Assembly (NCBI RefSeq): GCF_000439085.1 | Contig: NZ_AUUA01000001.1 | Coordinates: 1-64,000 of the forward strand | Length of the DNA stretch: 64,000 nt | From: Leminorella grimontii ATCC 33999 = DSM 5078 | GTDB lineage: Bacteria; Pseudomonadota; Gammaproteobacteria; Enterobacterales; Enterobacteriaceae | Reading direction: 5' to 3' | Part shown: piece after piece, positions 32,593-41,728 of the stretch | Numbering within the stretch: the stretch's first letter is position 1 | How the letters are laid out: each line of letters opens with the position of its first letter | Translations under genes and position numbers: made by a program | Notes under the pieces: model-generated | Seen by the model: only the letters and a program-made list of their open reading frames with translations | What the model was told of the DNA's origin: nothing | Database searches by the model: none

Positions 32593-32621
32593 AGTATGCG
32601 ATAGGATTGCGGAGGTGTCAA
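32593..32621 (-). promoter_or_regulatory. Leftward promoter for c4-like RNA and antirepressor 2
   Basis: TTGACA (32621-32616), 17-base spacer, CATACT (32598-32593). A second TTGACA lies 8 bases further upstream (32629-32624). Confidence 0.6.
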
Positions 32622-32653
32622 ACTGTCAACTTTTAGATCACGGTCAAAGGAGA

Positions 32654-32676
32654 GTTTTACGAAACTTTCGTAAAAC
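32654..32676. repeat. Perfect 10 bp inverted repeat at the prophage right end
   Basis: GTTTTACGAA (32654-32663), ACT, TTCGTAAAAC (32667-32676). No T-run follows. It lies between the last prophage promoter and accD, so it is a candidate operator or part of the attachment region. The other prophage end is outside the window, so attL/attR cannot be compared. Confidence 0.5.
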
Positions 32677-32950
32677 CCGCTGGTAAGCTTGGTGAGCGTC
32701 CTCCGGAGGGTTTTTTGTTGCCTGCACAATTGGCGAACAAACAAACTCACAGGGGTTTACTTTTTTTATTGCAGCATTCAAGCTACGCTAAACGCATTGA
32801 ACCCCTCTGTTTTTCGTTCGAAATGAGCTTCAAGTTATTGAATGATAGATAGCGGAAAGTCGCATTTTGTTGTATATTGTAGCGCAAAATATGAACTAAA
32901 TTTTACGTTACTAGTTGTAAAATAACGTTTTTTAAACCAGAGAGTCATCA
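32677..32950. other. Prophage-host junction and accD upstream region
   Basis: This stretch contains CTCCGGAGGGTTTTTT (32701-32716), a truncated version of the terminators at 15949 and 31532 that has lost most of its left arm. An AT-rich accD leader follows with a promoter-like TATATT at 32873. No tRNA gene is visible. The integration boundary probably lies within it; I cannot fix the core. Confidence 0.4.
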
Positions 32951-33877
32951 ATGAGCTGGATTGAAAGAATTTTAAGTAAAAGCAGTACGCCTACGCGTAA
33001 GGCCAGCATTCCTGAAGGGGTGTGGACTAAGTGTGACAGCTGCGGACAGGTGCTTTATCGCGCCGAGCTGGATCGTAATCTGGAAGTGTGTCCGAAGTGC
33101 GACCATCATATGCGCATTACTGCGCGCGCGCGCTTACACAGCTTCCTTGACGAAGGCAGCGAAACGGAGCTGGGCAGCGAGCTGGAGCCAAAGGATCTGC
33201 TGAAGTTTAAAGATTCTAAAAAGTACAAAGATCGCCTGTCTGCCGCTCAGAAAGAGACGGATGAAAAAGACGCGATGGTCGTCATGAAGGGCACCCTGTG
33301 CGGTATGCCTATCGTTGCCGCCGCGTTTGAATTTTCTTTTATGGGCGGCTCAATGGCGTCCGTCGTTGGCGCTCGCTTCGTGCGTGCGGTTGAGCAGGCA
33401 TTGGAAGACGGTTGCCCGCTGGTTTGTTTCTCTGCCAGCGGCGGCGCCCGCATGCAGGAATCCCTGTTTTCGCTGATGCAGATGGCGAAAACCAGCGCAG
33501 CGCTGGCGAAAATGCAGGAACGCGGCCTTCCCTATATTTCCGTACTGACTGACCCGACCATGGGCGGCGTGTCTGCGAGTTTAGCGATGCTGGGCGATAT
33601 TAACGTTGCCGAACCCAAGGCGCTGATCGGCTTCGCCGGTCCACGCGTTATCGAGCAGACCGTGCGCGAGAAATTGCCGCCGGGGTTCCAGCGCAGCGAG
33701 TTTCTGATTGAGAAGGGCGCGATCGATATGATTGTTCGCCGGCCTGAGATGCGCGATCGCTTAGCGGGGCTGCTGGCCAAGCTGACTCATCGTCCTTTGC
33801 CGCATGAAGGCGAAGTGATTGTTGCTGAAAGCGGCGAATCGGATAAGGCAGCGCAGCCCGAGCAGCCCGCAGAGTAA
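32951..33877 (+). CDS. accD: Acetyl-CoA carboxylase carboxyltransferase subunit beta
   Basis: 308 aa. With AccA it forms the carboxyltransferase that moves the carboxyl group from carboxybiotin to acetyl-CoA, the first step of fatty acid synthesis. The N-terminal zinc ribbon is intact (Cys28, Cys31, Cys47, Cys50 in 'KCDSCGQ' and 'VCPKCDHH'). The carboxyltransferase domain shows '[20 protein letters not shown]' and '[17 protein letters not shown]'. The C-terminal tail is charged and variable. It is the first host gene after the prophage; its normal upstream neighbours have been displaced or lie beyond the prophage. Confidence 0.98.
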   Translation: MSWIERILSKSSTPTRKASIPEGVWTKCDSCGQVLYRAELDRNLEVCPKCDHHMRITARARLHSFLDEGSETELGSELEPKDLLKFKDSKKYKDRLSAAQKETDEKDAMVVMKGTLCGMPIVAAAFEFSFMGGSMASVVGARFVRAVEQALEDGCPLVCFSASGGARMQESLFSLMQMAKTSAALAKMQERGLPYISVLTDPTMGGVSASLAMLGDINVAEPKALIGFAGPRVIEQTVREKLPPGFQRSEFLIEKGAIDMIVRRPEMRDRLAGLLAKLTHRPLPHEGEVIVAESGESDKAAQPEQPAE

Positions 33878-33964
33878 TTTCTCGGCTCGTTCGTTGCGAA
33901 CAGCCAATCAGCGGCCCGAGCAGTCGGGCCAATGAGTGAAACCGTAATCAAGTGAACGGGAATC

Positions 33965-35242
33965 ATGAAAGAGCTGGACATACCTCAAGCCACGTCGCCA
34001 CTCGCCGCGTGGCTTTATTATCTTGAGCGCTTGCACAGCCAAGCCATTGAGCTGGGGCTTATGCGCGTACGCGCCGTTGCGGCATCGCTCGACCTGCTAA
34101 CCCCCGCCCCCTTTATTTTTACCGTCGCCGGCACCAACGGAAAAGGTACGACCTGTCGTATGCTGGAAGCGATCCTTATGGCGCAGGGGCTTAAGGTTGG
34201 CGTTTACAGTTCGCCCCACCTTATTCGCTATACCGAGCGGGTGAGAATTCAGGGGATGGAGCTGCCGGAAAGCGATCACTGTCAGGCGTTCGCTCGCGTA
34301 GAGCAGGGAAGAGGAAACACTTCGCTGACCTATTTCGAGTTTGGAACGCTGGCGGCGCTTGACCTGTTTAAACGCGCCAAGCTGGACGTAGTCATTTTAG
34401 AAGTCGGGCTGGGCGGCCGTCTGGACGCGACGAATATCGTCGACCCTAGCGTATCGGTTATTACCAGCATTGCACTGGATCATACCGACTGGCTCGGTTC
34501 CGATCGCGAGGCGATAGGCAGAGAAAAGGCCGGTATTTTCCGCGCAGGCCAGCCCGCGGTGGTTGGCGAGCCGGATATGCCGCGTTCTATTGCCGACGTC
34601 GCTGCGGCGACGGGGGCGGTGCTCTATCGGCGCGGCGTAGACTGGTCGTTTGACGAACCGGTAGAAGGTGCATGGAGTTGGCGTTCGAAAGACGTTGCGC
34701 TCAATGCGCTGCCCGAACCTTCCATTCCTATGCCCAATGCCGCCACGGCGCTGGCGGCGATCCGCTATTCCGGATTAGACGTCAGCCTGGACGCAATCCG
34801 CCAGGGGTTGATGCAGGCCTCGCTGCCCGGGCGTTTTCAAATCATTGGCGACGCTCCGCTAAGAATATTAGACGTGGCCCACAATCCGCACGCGGCGGCC
34901 TATCTCGCACAGCGCCTGTCGTCTTTGCCCAAGCGGGGCGGCAAAGTTTACGCCGTCGTGGGCATGCTGGCGGATAAAGACATTGCCGGGACGCTTGAAT
35001 ACCTAAAACCACAGGTGGACGAATGGTACTGCGCGCCGCTGGAAGGCCCGCGCGGCGCGAAGGCCGAGCTGTTGGCGGAGCACCTGCCCGGCGCTCGAAT
35101 TTTTGCCGACGTGGCCGAGGCGTGGCGTCAGGCGCAAAACGATGCTAGTCCGGCAGACACAATTGTGGTTTGCGGATCGTTTCATACCGTCGCTCACGTC
35201 ATGGAGGCGGGCGCACTATCAGAGGGAGAACAGCATGGCTAG
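33965..35242 (+). CDS. folC: Bifunctional folylpolyglutamate/dihydrofolate synthase
   Basis: 425 aa Mur-ligase family enzyme that makes dihydrofolate from dihydropteroate and adds glutamates to folates. The P-loop is GTNGKGTT at residues 56-63, and 'LDVVILEVGLGGRLDATNIV' is the family signature. The C-terminal domain includes 'RILDVAHNPHAAAYLAQRLS'. It follows accD as in E. coli; a GGCCCGA/TCGGGCC hairpin lies in the gap. Its end overlaps dedD. Confidence 0.98.
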   Translation: MKELDIPQATSPLAAWLYYLERLHSQAIELGLMRVRAVAASLDLLTPAPFIFTVAGTNGKGTTCRMLEAILMAQGLKVGVYSSPHLIRYTERVRIQGMELPESDHCQAFARVEQGRGNTSLTYFEFGTLAALDLFKRAKLDVVILEVGLGGRLDATNIVDPSVSVITSIALDHTDWLGSDREAIGREKAGIFRAGQPAVVGEPDMPRSIADVAAATGAVLYRRGVDWSFDEPVEGAWSWRSKDVALNALPEPSIPMPNAATALAAIRYSGLDVSLDAIRQGLMQASLPGRFQIIGDAPLRILDVAHNPHAAAYLAQRLSSLPKRGGKVYAVVGMLADKDIAGTLEYLKPQVDEWYCAPLEGPRGAKAELLAEHLPGARIFADVAEAWRQAQNDASPADTIVVCGSFHTVAHVMEAGALSEGEQHG

Positions 35243-35942
35243 CCAGTTTCAAAACAGGCTGGTTGGCGCAGTGATTATCGTCGCCATCGGCGTTATTGTG
35301 CTGCCCAACCTGTTTGACGGCAAGAAAAAACACTATGAGGATACCTTCGCCTCAATTCCGCTGGTGCCTAAAGAAGGCGACGAGCAGAGTGCGGAAATAT
35401 TGCCGTCGGTAAACCACAACCTGCCGCAAACGTCGCCTTCGACCAGCGGCACGGCGGGTGAGAGTCCGGCCGCTGCTCAGACGGCGCAAACGTCGCCGCC
35501 CGAGCCTACGCCGCCTACGCTGACGCCGGAATCTCCGAAGGCGCCGCCGTCGACAAACGTTGCGACCACGACGAAGCCTGACAGCAAGCCTGTCGATACA
35601 AAGCCAGCTGAGACTAAACCAACGACGGCTAAGACCGACTCGGCGGAAAAGCCCAAGGATAAGCCAAAAGAGAAGCCTCAGGAAAAGCCGCCCGTCGGTC
35701 AGGCCTACATCGTACAGCTGGGCGCATTGAAAAATGCCGATAAGGTGAATGAGCTGGTGGCTACGCTGCGCCTGTCGGGCTACCGGGTTTACACCATTCC
35801 GGCTACTCCGGTGCAGGGTAAGGTTACTCGCCTTATCGTAGGGCCGGATCCGTCGAAGCAGAAGCTCGAATCCGCGCTGCCGGAGCTTAATCGTTTGACC
35901 GGCCTTAGCGGGCAGGTCAAAGCATATACAACTGCACGGTAA
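35235..35942 (+). CDS. dedD: Cell division protein DedD (SPOR domain)
   Basis: 235 aa inner-membrane septum protein. The start at 35235 has GAGGGAG upstream and overlaps folC; 'ASQFQNRLVGAVIIVAIGVI' is the single membrane helix. A long Pro/Thr/Lys-rich periplasmic linker (about 60-155, 'KPKDKPKEKPQEKP') precedes the SPOR domain ('AYIVQLGALKNADKVNELVA') that binds denuded glycan at the division site. Confidence 0.95.
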   Translation: MASQFQNRLVGAVIIVAIGVIVLPNLFDGKKKHYEDTFASIPLVPKEGDEQSAEILPSVNHNLPQTSPSTSGTAGESPAAAQTAQTSPPEPTPPTLTPESPKAPPSTNVATTTKPDSKPVDTKPAETKPTTAKTDSAEKPKDKPKEKPQEKPPVGQAYIVQLGALKNADKVNELVATLRLSGYRVYTIPATPVQGKVTRLIVGPDPSKQKLESALPELNRLTGLSGQVKAYTTAR

Positions 35943-35986
35943 CGTTTGCTTAGCGATAAAATGGCTACGCAAACGTTTTCTTTTTC
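35941..35986 (+). promoter_or_regulatory. PurR operator embedded in a terminator hairpin
   Basis: ACGCAAACGTTTTCTT (35967-35982) matches the PurR box consensus and lies just before the cvpA promoter -10 TAGAAT (35990-35995). The same bases form the 3' arm of a hairpin: AACGTTTGCTTAGC (35941-35954) with GCTACGCAAACGTT (35964-35977), one mismatch, followed by TTCTTTTT. So the sequence can both end dedD transcription and repress cvpA-purF when purines are plentiful. Confidence 0.75.
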
Positions 35987-36070
35987 TGATAGAATGCGCC
36001 GCAACGCGACGGCGTAGTATTTTGTATAGGTTAATTGTATGAAGTTTTACGTCACTGCATGGATGTGGGT

Positions 36071-36568
36071 ATGCTGAACTGGGTTGACTATGTCATTATC
36101 GGCGTTATCGCCTTTTCTCTTCTGGTCAGCCTGATTCGGGGGTTCGTTCGTGAAGCGCTGTCGTTGGTGACCTGGGTTGCGGCGTTTTTTGTCGCCAGTC
36201 GTTTTTATCCCTATCTGACGGTCTACTTTACGCAGTTTCAGGATGAGCTGATACGTAACGCTATTGCTATCGCCGCGTTGTTCGTTGCGACGCTAATTGT
36301 GGGTGCTATTGTTAACTATGTGATTGGGTCGTTGGTGAAACATACCGGGCTTTCCGGTACGGATCGCGTGCTGGGCGTCTGCTTTGGCGCGCTGCGCGGA
36401 GCGCTGATTGTCGCGGCGCTGCTGTTTTTCCTCGACTCCTTTACGGCGTTTTCTCAAAGCGAAGCCTGGGCGCAATCCCAGCTTATTCCGCAGTTTAGCC
36501 CACTAATCAAGTGGTTCTTTGACCACTTACAGAGTTCGTCGAGTTTCTTGCCGCACGCGATGCCTTAG
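36071..36568 (+). CDS. cvpA: CvpA membrane protein
   Basis: 165 aa inner-membrane protein with four predicted helices; needed for colicin V production in E. coli and linked to envelope homeostasis. 'WVDYVIIGVIAFSLLVSLIR' and 'GLSGTDRVLGVCFGALRGAL' are near-identical to the E. coli protein. The start at 36071 matches the E. coli N terminus; the frame is open from 36035. First gene of the PurR-controlled cvpA-purF unit. Confidence 0.96.
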   Translation: MLNWVDYVIIGVIAFSLLVSLIRGFVREALSLVTWVAAFFVASRFYPYLTVYFTQFQDELIRNAIAIAALFVATLIVGAIVNYVIGSLVKHTGLSGTDRVLGVCFGALRGALIVAALLFFLDSFTAFSQSEAWAQSQLIPQFSPLIKWFFDHLQSSSSFLPHAMP

Positions 36569-36613
36569 GTTGGCTAGGGGGGCGTGCGGTGATACTGATG
36601 AGGAATAGACAGC

Positions 36614-38131
36614 ATGTGCGGTATTGTCGGTATTGCCGGGTTCACCCCCGTTAACCAATCCATTTATGATGCACTCACCGTGCTCCAACACCGAGGTCAG
36701 GATGCCGCAGGCATCGTGACCATTGATGGAAACAATAACTTTCGCCTGAGAAAGGCCAATGGACTGGTTAAGGACGTGTTTGAAATGCGGCACATGCAGC
36801 GCCTGCAGGGCTCGCTTGGCATTGGGCACGTTCGCTATCCCACCGCAGGCTGCTCCAGCGCCTCCGAAGCGCAGCCGTTTTACGTCAACTCGCCGTACGG
36901 CATTTCTTTGGCTCACAACGGCAATCTGACCAACGCCCACGAGCTGCGGGACAAGCTGTTTGAGGTCGCCCGCCGTCACGTGAACACCACCTCTGACTCT
37001 GAGGTGCTTCTCAATATTTTAGCCAGCGAGCTGGACAATTTTCGCCACTATCCGCTCACGCCGGAAGATATTTTCACCTCCGTTCGTAACACCCATCGCC
37101 TGATCCGCGGCGCCTATGCCTGCGTCGCGCTGATTATCGGCCACGGCATGCTGGCGTTTCGCGACCCTAACGGCATCCGGCCGCTGGTTATCGGCAAGCG
37201 TCGGCTGGCCGACGGGCGCGTTGAGTATATGGTGGCTTCCGAGAGCGTGGCGCTGGATACTCTGGGCTTTGAGTTTATGCGCGACGTGGAGCCGGGAGAG
37301 GCTATCTACGTGACGCTGGAAGGGCAGCTGTTCACCGAACAGTGCGCCGACAGCCCGAAGAATCACCCCTGCCTGTTTGAGTACGTTTATTTCGCCCGTC
37401 CGGACTCGTTTATCGATAAGATTTCCGTCTATAGCGCCCGCGTTCGCATGGGTAAAACGCTGGGCGAGAAGATCGCCAAAGAGTGGGAAGATCTTGAGAT
37501 CGACGTAGTGATCCCCATTCCTGAAACCTCCTGCGACATCGCGCTGGAAATCGCCCGCATTCTTGATAAACCCTATCGTCAGGGCTTTGTGAAAAACCGC
37601 TACGTCGGGCGGACGTTTATTATGCCCGGTCAACAGAAGAGAAAGCAGTCAGTGCGTCGCAAGCTGAACGCCAACCGGGCGGAGTTTCGCGATAAGTGCG
37701 TGCTGCTGGTGGACGACTCTATCGTTCGCGGCACGACGTCGGAGCAGATCGTTGAGATGGCCCGCGAAGCGGGAGCGAAGAAGGTTTACCTGGCCTCGGC
37801 CGCACCGGAGGTGCGATTCCCCAACGTTTACGGCATCGATATGCCGAGCGCCAATGAGCTGATTGCCCACGGTCGCGACGTAGACGAAATCAATCGCATC
37901 ATCGGCGCCGACGCGCTGATTTTTCAGGATCTTGACGATCTGGTGGAAGCGGTGCGCGACGATAACCGCGACATTGAAAAGTTTGAAAGCTCGGTGTTTG
38001 ACGGCATCTACGTCACCAACGACATCGACCAGCACTATCTGAACTATCTCGACGGGCTGCGTAACGACGACGCGAAGGCGGACAAAGAGCAGCAGACCGT
38101 AGAAAACCTCGAGATGTATAACGAAGGCTAA
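36614..38131 (+). CDS. purF: Amidophosphoribosyltransferase
   Basis: 505 aa, same length as E. coli PurF; makes 5-phosphoribosylamine from PRPP and glutamine, the first committed purine step. Cys2 directly after the start Met ('[15 protein letters not shown]') is the Ntn glutaminase nucleophile with no longer propeptide. The PRPP-binding loop '[20 protein letters not shown]' is intact. Controlled through the PurR box upstream of cvpA. Confidence 0.98.
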   Translation: MCGIVGIAGFTPVNQSIYDALTVLQHRGQDAAGIVTIDGNNNFRLRKANGLVKDVFEMRHMQRLQGSLGIGHVRYPTAGCSSASEAQPFYVNSPYGISLAHNGNLTNAHELRDKLFEVARRHVNTTSDSEVLLNILASELDNFRHYPLTPEDIFTSVRNTHRLIRGAYACVALIIGHGMLAFRDPNGIRPLVIGKRRLADGRVEYMVASESVALDTLGFEFMRDVEPGEAIYVTLEGQLFTEQCADSPKNHPCLFEYVYFARPDSFIDKISVYSARVRMGKTLGEKIAKEWEDLEIDVVIPIPETSCDIALEIARILDKPYRQGFVKNRYVGRTFIMPGQQKRKQSVRRKLNANRAEFRDKCVLLVDDSIVRGTTSEQIVEMAREAGAKKVYLASAAPEVRFPNVYGIDMPSANELIAHGRDVDEINRIIGADALIFQDLDDLVEAVRDDNRDIEKFESSVFDGIYVTNDIDQHYLNYLDGLRNDDAKADKEQQTVENLEMYNEG

Positions 38132-38142
38132 CGCTATCTTCT

Positions 38143-38186
38143 AAAAGGCCCGGCGACGCTTATTGTCGCTGGGCCTTTTGCTTTTC
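38143..38186 (+). terminator. Intrinsic terminator after purF
   Basis: AAAAGGCCC (38143-38151) with GGGCCTTTT (38171-38179), continued inward by GCGAC/GTCGC, followed by GCTTTT. Confidence 0.88.
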
Positions 38187-38294
38187 TGCGTCCGCGCACG
38201 AATAAAATCCCTTTTTCTCTCTATGATTAAGATTGATTCAGGCCGGTGATTGCGGCAAAGTCAGTGCTCAAAAGAGAGGAAGGACATAATCCCC

Positions 38295-38870
38295 ATGATG
38301 AAACGACTGATCGTCGGTATTTCCGGCGCCAGCGGCGCGCTGTACGGCGTACGCCTGCTTCAGGTGCTTCGAGACTGCCCGCAGGTAGAAAGCCATCTGA
38401 TAATGAGCCAGGCCGCGCGCCAGACGCTGTCTTTAGAGACGGATTATTCCCTGCGTGAGGTGACAGAGCTGGCCGACGTGGTCCATGACGTGCGCGACAT
38501 CGCCGCGTCGGTGTCTTCCGGCTCCTTTCGCTGCCACGGCATGGTCGTTCTTCCCTGTTCGATGAAAACCCTTTCCGCTATCGTTAACAGCTATACCGAT
38601 GAATTGCTGAGCCGCGCTGCCGACGTGACGTTAAAAGAGAGAAAGCCGCTGGTGCTTTGCGTGCGCGAAACCCCGCTGCATTTGGGGCACCTGCGGCTGA
38701 TGACGCAGGCGGCGGAGCTGGGCGCGGTTATCATGCCGCCGGTGCCGGCCTTTTATCATCGGCCACAGACAATTCAAGATATCGTTGACCAAACCGTTAG
38801 CCGAGTGCTGGATCAGTTCGATATCGAACCGGCAGCCGAACTGTTTACCCGCTGGCGGGGGAAATCTTAA
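38295..38870 (+). CDS. ubiX: Flavin prenyltransferase UbiX
   Basis: 191 aa. Prenylates FMN for the decarboxylase UbiD in ubiquinone synthesis. 'RLIVGISGASGALYGVRLLQ' is the FMN-binding start and 'CVRETPLHLGHLRLMTQAAE' the conserved active-site region. Tandem ATGs at 38295 and 38298; the second matches E. coli. In E. coli argT-hisJQMP follows; here the next gene is yfcH on the other strand. Confidence 0.96.
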   Translation: MMKRLIVGISGASGALYGVRLLQVLRDCPQVESHLIMSQAARQTLSLETDYSLREVTELADVVHDVRDIAASVSSGSFRCHGMVVLPCSMKTLSAIVNSYTDELLSRAADVTLKERKPLVLCVRETPLHLGHLRLMTQAAELGAVIMPPVPAFYHRPQTIQDIVDQTVSRVLDQFDIEPAAELFTRWRGKS

Positions 38871-38884
38871 CGTTCCAACGCTCG

Positions 38885-39787
38885 CTAGCTATCGGGAAAC
38901 AGGTTTTTAAACGCATCTTCCAGTTCTGAATAGGTGAATTCAAAGCCCGCCTCTTCCAGCCGCTTGGGCAGTGCGCGCTGTCCGCCGAGAACCAAAACGG
39001 ACGCCTCTCCCATCAGCAGGCGGATGACGAAGGCCGGCGTTCGGAAAAAATGCGGCCTGTCCAGCGCCGACGACAGCAGGTCGGTAAACAGCTCGTTGTG
39101 AACGGGGTAAGGGGCGACCATGTTGAACGGCCCCTGAAGAACCGGCGTGTTGAGTAAAAACAGGATGCCGTTGACCATGTCGTCGATGTGGATCCACGGC
39201 ATGTACTGAAGGCCGCTGCCGATAGGACCGCCGAGTCCGGCTTTGAATATCGGCATCATCTTCGCCAGCGCGCCTCCTTCGGTTGACAGCACGATGCCGG
39301 TACGAAGCAGGCAAACCCGCGTTTTTTCGCTTTGAGCCGCCAGCGCCTCTTGCTCCCAGCGTTGGCAGAGCATGTGGGTGAACTCGCTGTGCGGCGTTTC
39401 GTCCTCTGTGACGATGCTTTGCCCCTGATCGCCGTAGTAGCCGACGGCAGAGCCGGAAATAAACGTCGCCGGAGGCGTCTGGCTTTCGAGAATAAGCTTG
39501 CTGAGCTGCGCCGTTAGCTGCCAGCGGCTGTGGCAAAGGAGGCGCTTCTGCCCGTCGCTCCAGCGCTTATCGGCGATCGGCTCTCCGGCCAGGTTGATCA
39601 CCGCGTCGACGTTGTCCAGCGAGGGAAGGTGATCAAGAGAACCTAAAACGGTAACGCCGTCGCCAAATAAAGCCCGCGCTTTGTCCGGACTGCGGCTGAG
39701 AAGCGTGACGCTATGCGACAGAGAGAGCAGCTTTTTTGTCAACGGGCGACCGATGAGGCCGGTGGCGCCGGTAATCAGTATATGCAT
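38885..39787 (-). CDS. yfcH: NAD(P)-dependent epimerase-like protein YfcH
   Basis: 300 aa, TIGR01777-type extended SDR. '[20 protein letters not shown]' is the Rossmann start, '[19 protein letters not shown]' the family motif, and '[16 protein letters not shown]' holds the Tyr region. Start 39787 has GGAGA and matches E. coli; the frame is open to 39820. Substrate is unknown. Convergent with ubiX. Confidence 0.92.
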   Translation of the reverse strand: MHILITGATGLIGRPLTKKLLSLSHSVTLLSRSPDKARALFGDGVTVLGSLDHLPSLDNVDAVINLAGEPIADKRWSDGQKRLLCHSRWQLTAQLSKLILESQTPPATFISGSAVGYYGDQGQSIVTEDETPHSEFTHMLCQRWEQEALAAQSEKTRVCLLRTGIVLSTEGGALAKMMPIFKAGLGGPIGSGLQYMPWIHIDDMVNGILFLLNTPVLQGPFNMVAPYPVHNELFTDLLSSALDRPHFFRTPAFVIRLLMGEASVLVLGGQRALPKRLEEAGFEFTYSELEDAFKNLFPDS

Positions 39788-40032
39788 GGGCGATCTCCTG
39801 AGGCTGCCGTGAAAGGACACAGCCTAAAGTCGTCTTGTATAATCAGATACCTTAATGATAGCGAATTGATGACGCAATAGCGTTTGATGGTTCACAACAT
39901 CAAGAGATTTTTCCTTTTTATCCAACCGAGTGGGGCGTTGGTCAGCGTTTAGGCAAACGGTGATAAACCGTCGCATGACGCGATAAAGTGCGGTATATTT
40001 GCCGCCATGCGAAGTGTCGGGATGATGTATCC

Positions 40033-40578
40033 ATGAAACTGATGTTTGCTTCTGATTTGCATGGTTCTCTACCTGCAACGGAAAGCGTGCTGGCGACGTT
40101 TGAACGCCAGGGCGCCGACAGGCTGATTTTATTAGGCGACCTGATGTATCACGGGCCGAGAAATCCTCTGCCGGAAGGCTATGCGCCGGCGAAGGTCGCC
40201 GAGCGGCTTAACGACGTCGCCGATAGGATCGTAGCCGTACGCGGAAACTGCGACAGCGAAGTCGATCAGATGCTGCTGACGTTTCCTATTGAAGCGACTT
40301 GGCAGCAGGTCGTGCTTGATCATCGTCGGCTTTTTCTCACTCATGGGCACCACTATCATCCGCAAAAGCTGCCGCCGCTTAGCAAAGGCGACGTTTTTGT
40401 TTACGGCCATACCCATATTCCTCAGGCGGAGAAACAGGGAGACATATTCCTGTTCAACCCCGGCTCGGCCAGCCTCCCCAAGGGCGGGTATTCGGCAAGC
40501 TTCGGCATGTTGGAAGACGGTATGCTTAGGGTTATGACGTTATCTCAGGGGCATCCCCTCGTTCAGGTATCTTTATAA
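40033..40578 (+). CDS. yfcE: Phosphodiesterase YfcE
   Basis: 181 aa manganese-dependent metallophosphoesterase. The metal ligands are present in 'FASDLHGS', 'LLGDLMYHGP', 'GNCDSEVD', 'THGHHYHP' and 'YGHTHIP'. The E. coli enzyme cleaves model phosphodiesters; its natural substrate is unknown. Start 40033 matches E. coli. It is followed 14 bases later by yfcD, probably as one operon. Confidence 0.95.
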   Translation: MKLMFASDLHGSLPATESVLATFERQGADRLILLGDLMYHGPRNPLPEGYAPAKVAERLNDVADRIVAVRGNCDSEVDQMLLTFPIEATWQQVVLDHRRLFLTHGHHYHPQKLPPLSKGDVFVYGHTHIPQAEKQGDIFLFNPGSASLPKGGYSASFGMLEDGMLRVMTLSQGHPLVQVSL

Positions 40579-40592
40579 AAGGTTTTTCATAG

Positions 40593-41135
40593 ATGGAAGA
40601 GCAAAGCCAGGCAGAGCGCATCGAATGGGTTGATGTGGTCGATGAAAACAATAACGTGATGGCGCAGGCAACTCGCCAACAGATGCGGCAAAAGAATCTT
40701 CGTCACAGAGCGACCTACATCGTCGTGCACAACGGTATGGACAAGGTGCTGGTTCAGCGCCGCACCAAGAATAAGGACTTCTATCCGGGATGGTTAGACG
40801 CCACCGCGGGCGGCGTGGTGCAAAAGGGCGAAGAGATGCTGGCCTCGGCACGCCGCGAGGCGGAGGAAGAGCTTGGCATCGCCGACGTGCCGTTCGCCGA
40901 TCACGGCACGTTTTACTATGAGTCCGAAAGCTGCATGGTCTGGGGAGGCTTGTTCAGCTGCGTTTCCCACGGCCCGTTTGCGCTGCAGGAGGACGAGGTG
41001 GAGAGCGTTCACTGGATGACGCTGGAAGAAATCAACCAGCGGGCGGACGAGTTTACGCCGGACTCCATCAAGGCGCTGAACCTGTGGCTTTCGCGCAATC
41101 CTGATGAAATGGGCATGGCCTCGGTTGACCAATAG
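40593..41135 (+). CDS. yfcD: Nudix hydrolase YfcD
   Basis: 180 aa Nudix hydrolase of the IPP-isomerase-like branch. The Nudix box is complete: '[20 protein letters not shown]' followed by ELGI, giving G-x5-E-x7-RE-x2-EE-x-G. Substrate unknown. Start and end agree with E. coli YfcD. Confidence 0.95.
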   Translation: MEEQSQAERIEWVDVVDENNNVMAQATRQQMRQKNLRHRATYIVVHNGMDKVLVQRRTKNKDFYPGWLDATAGGVVQKGEEMLASARREAEEELGIADVPFADHGTFYYESESCMVWGGLFSCVSHGPFALQEDEVESVHWMTLEEINQRADEFTPDSIKALNLWLSRNPDEMGMASVDQ

Positions 41136-41190
41136 TCTTCCCTCCGGCTTATCGCCTTTATCAAAGGCGTTTGCCGTCAGGCTTGGTCTC

Positions 41191-41667
41191 ATGCTGGAGG
41201 CCGATCTGATTGACTACCGATACTTTATTCCCTGGTGCGATGACGTTATTTTACGTAAAGACACCCCACCAGACTGGATACTTGAGTTGGCGACTGAAGA
41301 GTTCCAACCTGATGCAATCAGTATCGTTTGTACTTATGCCTATTCCGAGCCTTTTATCGAATTCTTGGGGACAACGGAATTCTATGTTGCCTGCCTGTTT
41401 TTAAAATATCGTATTGGTCAAATTTCCTGGGCGACGTTTCTTGGGAAGGCGGGAAGCTATACCGATGCCTATCAGGATAGCGTCGACTGTTCGTATTTCT
41501 TTTGTATGCTTAATGACATAGAAGCTACGGAGTCTGATAGAAACCTTGCAGGCGTTCAGGTAGAGGATGTGGTATCTCATTTTGCTCATGCGATTGATGA
41601 GGCTAAAGTGGTGTATAACTTCTTTCTGCACTATTTCCGACAAAATAAAAACGCCAAAGCCGAGTGA
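41191..41667 (+). CDS. Hypothetical protein between yfcD and pta
   Basis: 158 aa from ATG 41191 (the frame is open from 41104, inside yfcD; ribosome site weak). Aromatic, acidic protein: 'LIDYRYFIPWCDDVILRKDT', 'FLGTTEFYVACLFLKYRIGQ', 'YFFCMLNDIEATESDRN', ending in a basic tail. No signal peptide or known domain. Not part of the E. coli order, where yfcC and pta follow, so it is an accessory insertion. Its composition is more AT-rich than its neighbours. Acidic small proteins of this kind are sometimes immunity proteins, but I have no direct evidence. The stop lies in a terminator hairpin. Confidence 0.65.
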   Translation: MLEADLIDYRYFIPWCDDVILRKDTPPDWILELATEEFQPDAISIVCTYAYSEPFIEFLGTTEFYVACLFLKYRIGQISWATFLGKAGSYTDAYQDSVDCSYFFCMLNDIEATESDRNLAGVQVEDVVSHFAHAIDEAKVVYNFFLHYFRQNKNAKAE

Positions 41668-41688
41668 CGGTTTTGGCGCTTTGTTTTA
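41642..41688. terminator. Bidirectional terminator between the accessory gene and pta
   Basis: CGCCAAAGCCG (41652-41662) with CGGTTTTGGCG (41668-41678). A-run before (41642-41651) and T-run after give terminators in both directions. A second hairpin GGGCCGC/GCGGCCC lies at 41694-41713. Confidence 0.82.
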
Positions 41689-41728
41689 TTCCGGGCCGCC
41701 TTTCAGCGGCCCGTTTCGTTACGCTATC

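Noticed and set aside
35352..35972. 206-codon Arg-rich frame antisense to dedD
   Set aside because: Mirror of the Pro/Lys/Thr-rich linker of dedD; composition explained by the sense strand.
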